A DNA stretch of 64,000 bases, from the NCBI GenBank assembly GCA_963422675.2, contig CAXVYS010000024.1, positions 1,088,121 to 1,152,120 on the forward strand, given 5' to 3'. The notes below the pieces were generated by a model, which saw only the letters and a program-made list of their open reading frames with translations, was not told the origin of the DNA and did not search any database. A program made the position numbers and the translations under genes. Position 1 is the stretch's first letter; every line of letters begins with the position of its first letter. Below, piece by piece: positions 59,980 to 64,000 of this stretch. The DNA comes from UBA4416 sp963422675 (GTDB lineage Bacteria; Bacteroidota; Bacteroidia; B-17B0; Aurantibacillaceae).

Positions 59980-61197
59980 ATGTTTTCAGTTAAATTACCT
60001 CTGGCCGTTTTTTCATTATTTATAGGGCTTACTTCTTATGCGCAAACTAAACCTGATTCCTTAGGCTTACCCGGCGATAACTTTGACCTTTACGGGGCAT
60101 TGGAATTATTTAAAAAAGCCGATACTCCGGAAAATTTTGAAAAAGCAATTAATTCAAATGATAATGAAGTCAACAACCTTGATTTGGATGGCGACGGAAA
60201 AGTAGATTATGTAAAAGTAATCGATAAAAAAGACGGCGACGCACATACCCTCATATTACAGGTAGCCGTATCTGAAACCGAAACTCAGGATGTTGCCGTT
60301 ATTGAAGTGGATAAAACAGGGAACGACAAGGCTCACATTCAAATTGTGGGAGATGAAGAATTATATGGTAAGAACTATATCATCGAACCTAAAGATGAAA
60401 CGGCTTCAAAACAAAACAGTACTGATAAACAATCAACCACTGACGATGTCTATTCCAATAGTTCTTCAACTACTAATTCATCAAACACCAACAATGGGTC
60501 GTATATTAATACACCAAACACAACCGTTGTTGTAAATGTATGGGCATGGCCTTCTGTGCAATACATTTACGGTCCAAGTTACGGCCCGTGGATTTCTCCA
60601 TGGTACTGGAATAACTATCCTATGTGGTGGCAACCCTGGGGGCCTGTGTATTGGATATACCATTACCGGAGAGCTTACCGTTACCATTATCCTTATTACC
60701 ACAGAGTATATGATTACCGTTCACCAAGAGTTCATAACTGGTATTATGGAAGAAGAACCAGTTCGTCGATGGTAAGAAAAAATAATGAATCGGGCTTTTA
60801 CCAGCAAAAACAAGGGGCGTATAAGGATAATGTACAACCCGGAAGAAAGTATAACAATTTGCCTGCTAAACGAAACAATGAGCAAGCTCCAAACATTAAG
60901 CAGCAAAACGAACCTATCCGAAATAACCAGGATTTTAATGGACAAAAACAACAAAGTACCAGTCCTGTAAAAGAGCAGATTAATAAACCGGATAGGCAGC
61001 CTATCCAAAATCAGGAACCTTTTAAGCAACAGCAACCTGTAAAACAACAACAGCCTATGCAAAACCAAAATCCGCAACCTGTGAAACAACAGCCGGTAAA
61101 ACAAACGCAGCCTCAACAACAACAGCGACCACGAATGCAATCGGCGCCGCAACAACGTTCACAGCCTTCTAATCAGGGAATGCGGAAACCGAGGTAA
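59980..61197 (+). CDS. Exported protein with Ca-binding-like loop, aromatic-rich segment and Pro/Gln-rich tail
   Basis: The 405 residues comprise a signal peptide (MFSVKLPLAVFSLFIGLTSYA); a ~120-residue N-terminal domain with DLDGDGKVDYVKVID (~67-81), an EF-hand/dockerin-like acidic loop; a Thr/Asn/Ser linker (~150-180); a segment extremely rich in Trp, Tyr, His and Pro (~185-255, e.g. SPWYWNNYPMWWQPWGPVYW); and a tail of repeated KQQQP/PVKQQ (~260-405). This domain order is recurrent in Bacteroidota hypothetical proteins. A surface or periplasmic location is likely; function unknown. Confidence 0.75.
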   Translation: MFSVKLPLAVFSLFIGLTSYAQTKPDSLGLPGDNFDLYGALELFKKADTPENFEKAINSNDNEVNNLDLDGDGKVDYVKVIDKKDGDAHTLILQVAVSETETQDVAVIEVDKTGNDKAHIQIVGDEELYGKNYIIEPKDETASKQNSTDKQSTTDDVYSNSSSTTNSSNTNNGSYINTPNTTVVVNVWAWPSVQYIYGPSYGPWISPWYWNNYPMWWQPWGPVYWIYHYRRAYRYHYPYYHRVYDYRSPRVHNWYYGRRTSSSMVRKNNESGFYQQKQGAYKDNVQPGRKYNNLPAKRNNEQAPNIKQQNEPIRNNQDFNGQKQQSTSPVKEQINKPDRQPIQNQEPFKQQQPVKQQQPMQNQNPQPVKQQPVKQTQPQQQQRPRMQSAPQQRSQPSNQGMRKPR

Positions 61198-61201
61198 ATA
61201 A

Positions 61202-61247
61202 TTTGTACGTATTCTTCTCACTTTATAAAGAGAAGAATACGTACAAA
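61202..61247. terminator. Strong bidirectional terminator between convergent genes
   Basis: A perfect 18-bp stem (61202-61219 with 61230-61247, 10-base loop) lies exactly between the stops of the convergent genes at 61197 and 61250. Confidence 0.85.
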
Positions 61248-61249
61248 AA

Positions 61250-61978
61250 TTAGGATTTTAATTTGATATACTTAATGTGTTCCAGTACGTTATCAAAGGC
61301 ATATGATTTTCCTCCAAACGATTGCTGTGCTCCATTACTTATAACAACAATGATTATTGCATTATTATCCGGACTTAAGGAAGATAAGTCTGCACTTGTA
61401 AATGAGCAGGTCATTTGATTTGGGAACATATTTTTAACTACCGTATTATTTCCCGAAATAAGTTGTACTGTAATACCATAGTTAGCCGCATTACTTACAC
61501 CGCTTAAATTAATAGTGACACCACTCGCTTTTGATATAGAGTCCGGCAATTGGGAATTACCCGTAAATACAGGAAAAGACGGCGTAACAGTATGTGTAAA
61601 TGCTGGAACATCACTACTGCCACTAACGGTCCATACAGAATTTGCCTGGTGTATGTTAGTAGTATGTGTACTATCCTGATAATGATTAGCTGTATTTTTT
61701 AAAGTGATGCCATTAAAGGTGATGTAACCTGCGTTTGCTTGCGAAGGAATAGTATTTGTGATTGGACTTGCAAACAATGAGGCAGTTAGTAGGCTGTCAG
61801 AACCAATAAATACATTCCCATCATAGTAATGAATTAAAAGTGTTTGGAGTGTTCCGTAACTATCGTTGGTATTTTGAGTCATACTTCCTGTTGTTGGAGT
61901 TGGACTCGTATCCTTTTTTTTACAGGATATAATTGTAATAGATGTAAGTAATAAAATAATGAATGCGTGTTTTATCAT
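61250..61978 (-). CDS. Predicted lipoprotein of unknown function
   Basis: The 242 residues have a signal MIKHAFIILLLTSITIISCK with lipobox IISC (Cys19) followed by KKKDTSPTPTT, a charged and low-complexity linker typical of Bacteroidota surface or outer-membrane lipoproteins. The body is a beta-rich domain (NSVWTVSGSSDVPAFTHTVT, VTINLSGVSNAANYGITVQL), plausibly one or two Ig-like units. No family recognised. It lies between two terminators and is transcribed alone. Confidence 0.7.
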   Translation of the reverse strand: MIKHAFIILLLTSITIISCKKKDTSPTPTTGSMTQNTNDSYGTLQTLLIHYYDGNVFIGSDSLLTASLFASPITNTIPSQANAGYITFNGITLKNTANHYQDSTHTTNIHQANSVWTVSGSSDVPAFTHTVTPSFPVFTGNSQLPDSISKASGVTINLSGVSNAANYGITVQLISGNNTVVKNMFPNQMTCSFTSADLSSLSPDNNAIIIVVISNGAQQSFGGKSYAFDNVLEHIKYIKLKS

Positions 61979-62113
61979 ACTAATAAAATTAATAGATTTT
62001 TATTTAAAACACGAATTTAAAATAGTAAAGTAAAAATATGAGCGCTGTAAAAACAGCTAAGCCCGTAAAATAATTTAACGTAATAATTCATTATCAGAAG
62101 AGAGTTACTCTAA

Positions 62114-62142
62114 TGAAAAAAGGTCACCCTAAAGATGACCTT
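62114..62142 (-). terminator. Terminator of the PKD adhesin gene
   Basis: Stem AAGGTCA (62120-62126) with TGACCTT (62136-62142) is followed on the minus strand by a run of six T, 16 bases after the stop codon. Confidence 0.75.
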
Positions 62143-62157
62143 CTAATTAATGAAGGA

Positions 62158-63999
62158 TTATTTTACGAGTGTAACATGCCCCACGTAATCGTGGTTTTTA
62201 CCAAGGATATCTCTTATTTTTACTTTCCAGATATATACGTCCTGTTGTACCTCTTCCGATTTACCTGTTTTTTTACCATTCCAGCCTTTGGCAATATCAT
62301 TGCTGTAGTAAATCATTTCTCCCCATCTGTCATAAATCCACATATCGTATTTTTCGATGCCAATACCATTTCCGGTAAATAAATCATTAACATTATCCCC
62401 GTTGGCAGGCGTAAAAGCGTTTGGAATATAAAAAATAAATTCGGGAGTAATTTCAATTGGGACATAGGCTCTGTCTATACAACCATACTGGTTCATCACC
62501 AATAAACCAGTGTGGTAAGTTGACGCTGTAGCATCATTATAAAAATGCGTTGGGTTTACATTTACTGAGTCGCTGTTAAAAGCTCCGTCGCCAAAGCTCC
62601 ACCACCATTTGGTATAATCAACCGACTCGTTTACAAAATAGGTTAACGGTGTTACAATATTTACCTCGCTTGGATTGATCGCATAATTTGCAATTGGTGT
62701 AGGATATACAGTAATAAAAGATGTTTTTTCTAATGAATCAACACAACCTTTATCAGTAGTTACTACCAATTTTATATCAAACAAATTTACCTGGTTACTT
62801 GTGCCGTTTTGGTAACAATGATCCTGGCTGATATTACTACCTGCATTAACAATTGTACCATCACCTAAAATCCATTTCCAGTTTGCGTTTACTGCCGGCC
62901 CAGTGACTGGTAAAGTGTTATCAGTAAATTTAACGCAGTGCTCAGGGCAACCACTTGGTTTATCAACGCTGAACAATGGCTTAGGAACATAATCCACATA
63001 AATTTGTTTAAACATCGTATCGCGGCACTGGCCAGGATTAGATACCGTTACGAGGTAAACCGTTTGAACTCCTGCAGCAGGAAACACAGTACTTACAACA
63101 GCCTGCCCGTTAGCTTCTATCGTATTAATGGAATTATTATAATCCCAAAACCAGTCTGTAATAACGCCACTGTTTGGTAAAGGAGTTGCGGTAAAGGTCA
63201 TTGCTTTTTTATCACAGGCAGAGCTGTTGGCAATACTCATTAATGGTTTTTGATACACATCTACTGTTTTTACAATATTAGCAACGCATCCTTTAGTTGA
63301 GGTAACAGTTAATGTAACATTATAAGCAGACGATGCTGCATAGTTATGGGTTACGTTGCTGCCATTACCGGTAGCGCCATCTCCGTATGCCCATGCATAG
63401 TTTGTATTTGTGCCTACCGCAACAGTACTTACGCTTGCATCAAAAGCATTTGGTTGTGTATTAATACATTTATTTACAAATGTAAAATCAGGTACAGGAT
63501 TTGGATTTACATACACCGTTAAAGTGGAGGTAATATTGGAGCAGGTTAAGCCTGCAACAGGGGTGGTGGATATTGTATAAGATACAAGATTTGTACCAAA
63601 GGATGGAAATATATAGTTAGGATTTGAAACTCCGGCGGCATCTACAGTGCCATTACTTAAAAAATCCCAGTTATACATATTCACTATATTACCGTTACCA
63701 TTACTTGCATCAAGCATATGCGATGGTGTACCGAGGCATACAGAATCAGAAGTAAACGAAGCCGTTGGCACAGCAAATACATTCACCGTTTTTGTAATAA
63801 AATCGGTACAGGTATGTGTGGTGGTTGCAGTTAATGTAACATTGTAAACTGCATTTCCATTAGCACCTAAACTATAAGTGTGAGCAGGGTTAATTACAGC
63901 GGAATTGGAAGATCCGTCGGCAAAAGCCCAATCGTAAGTTGGTATACCGCCGGTATTAGCGTTGGTAGTGGTATTGGTTAAGTTGGTAAACGTAGTTGC
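62158..63999 (-). CDS. Large PKD-repeat adhesin with gliding-type (CHU_C, T9SS type B) C-terminal domain; 5' end beyond the window
   Basis: The frame is open to the right edge, so only the last 613 residues are seen. At least six PKD-like Ig modules can be read, for example YAWAYGDGATGNGSNVTHNY, VNANWKWILGDGTIVNAGSN and YTKWWWSFGDGAFNSDSVNV, each with the W...(F/Y/L)GDG core. The last ~90 residues (FIPNAFTPANGDNVNDLFTG ... YDRWGEMIYYSND ... GWNGKKTG ... VYIWKVKIRDILGK ... HVTLVK) are the gliding-motility-associated C-terminal domain, a T9SS type B signal. Such proteins are exported by the type IX system and serve as cell-surface adhesins. Confidence 0.92.
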   Translation of the reverse strand, partial: ATTFTNLTNTTTNANTGGIPTYDWAFADGSSNSAVINPAHTYSLGANGNAVYNVTLTATTTHTCTDFITKTVNVFAVPTASFTSDSVCLGTPSHMLDASNGNGNIVNMYNWDFLSNGTVDAAGVSNPNYIFPSFGTNLVSYTISTTPVAGLTCSNITSTLTVYVNPNPVPDFTFVNKCINTQPNAFDASVSTVAVGTNTNYAWAYGDGATGNGSNVTHNYAASSAYNVTLTVTSTKGCVANIVKTVDVYQKPLMSIANSSACDKKAMTFTATPLPNSGVITDWFWDYNNSINTIEANGQAVVSTVFPAAGVQTVYLVTVSNPGQCRDTMFKQIYVDYVPKPLFSVDKPSGCPEHCVKFTDNTLPVTGPAVNANWKWILGDGTIVNAGSNISQDHCYQNGTSNQVNLFDIKLVVTTDKGCVDSLEKTSFITVYPTPIANYAINPSEVNIVTPLTYFVNESVDYTKWWWSFGDGAFNSDSVNVNPTHFYNDATASTYHTGLLVMNQYGCIDRAYVPIEITPEFIFYIPNAFTPANGDNVNDLFTGNGIGIEKYDMWIYDRWGEMIYYSNDIAKGWNGKKTGKSEEVQQDVYIWKVKIRDILGKNHDYVGHVTLVK

Positions 64000-64000
64000 C

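Noticed and set aside
1..64000. CRISPR arrays, rRNA genes, prophage structural genes and insertion-sequence transposases.
   Set aside because: No regularly spaced direct repeats, rRNA-like stretches, capsid/tail/terminase genes or transposase genes were recognised.

Overview
This window is chromosomal DNA from a member of the Bacteroidota, probably a Flavobacteriales/Sphingobacteriales/Cytophagales-type organism. The evidence is: several proteins with type IX secretion (T9SS) C-terminal domains and a PorT-like T9SS protein; a gliding-type (CHU_C) C-terminal domain on a PKD protein; many promoters of the Bacteroidota form TAnnTTTG; 30S protein THX; the ileS-traR/dksA-lspA gene order; no CCA encoded at the end of the tRNA-Leu gene; and an aryl-polyene/flexirubin-type gene set with a tyrosine ammonia-lyase. 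Identifications rest on reading the sequence; no database search was run.

Layout. 1-14.1 kb is an accessory surface-protein region. It holds the 3' end of a jelly-roll/YD-type protein, a small lipoprotein, a 3166-residue RHS/YD-repeat giant with a variable C-terminal tail, a TPR lipoprotein directly downstream (candidate immunity partner), and a kelch protein with a T9SS sorting domain. 14.1-18.3 kb looks like a small integrated element. It contains a decayed gene remnant, a small orphan gene, a noncoding stretch full of inverted repeats (14968-15264), a MerR-like DNA-binding protein, a small protein and a large serine recombinase. The recombinase reading frame runs antisense into a tRNA-Leu(CAA) gene and stops at the anticodon. 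18.5-32.2 kb is core housekeeping: prs, rplY, a Lon-substrate-domain protein, an S41 protease, THX, purK-purE, acs, a dicarboxylate/cation symporter, the DNA polymerase III delta-prime subunit, a 7TMR-DISM/PP2C signalling protein and nadD.

32.3-37.3 kb holds three T9SS cargo proteins, two of them Omp28-like paralogues. 37.3-48 kb mixes envelope and metabolic genes: hldD, a UbiA-like membrane protein, TatD, a FadL-like barrel, a family 9 glycosyltransferase, an acyl-CoA thioesterase, a HemJ-like protein, NDH-2, a COG2509 flavoprotein, porT and lspA. 48.1-52.8 kb has a TraR/DksA-type regulator with a long histone-H1-like tail, and ileS. 52.9-59.9 kb has a group III truncated globin, an O-methyltransferase and a compact aryl-polyene/flexirubin-like set (TAL, ketoreductase, ketosynthase, ACP, acyltransferase). 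That set is interrupted by a GxxExxY nuclease-fold gene flanked by imperfect inverted repeats. 60-64 kb encodes an aromatic/Gln-rich exported protein, a lipoprotein and a large PKD adhesin cut by the right edge.

The most interesting places are the inverted-repeat region plus recombinase overlapping the tRNA, the RHS tail with its TPR lipoprotein, the GxxExxY cassette inside the pigment-type operon, the H1-like tail fused to the DksA-type domain, and a recurring promoter layout that places the -7 box 3-4 nt before the start codon.
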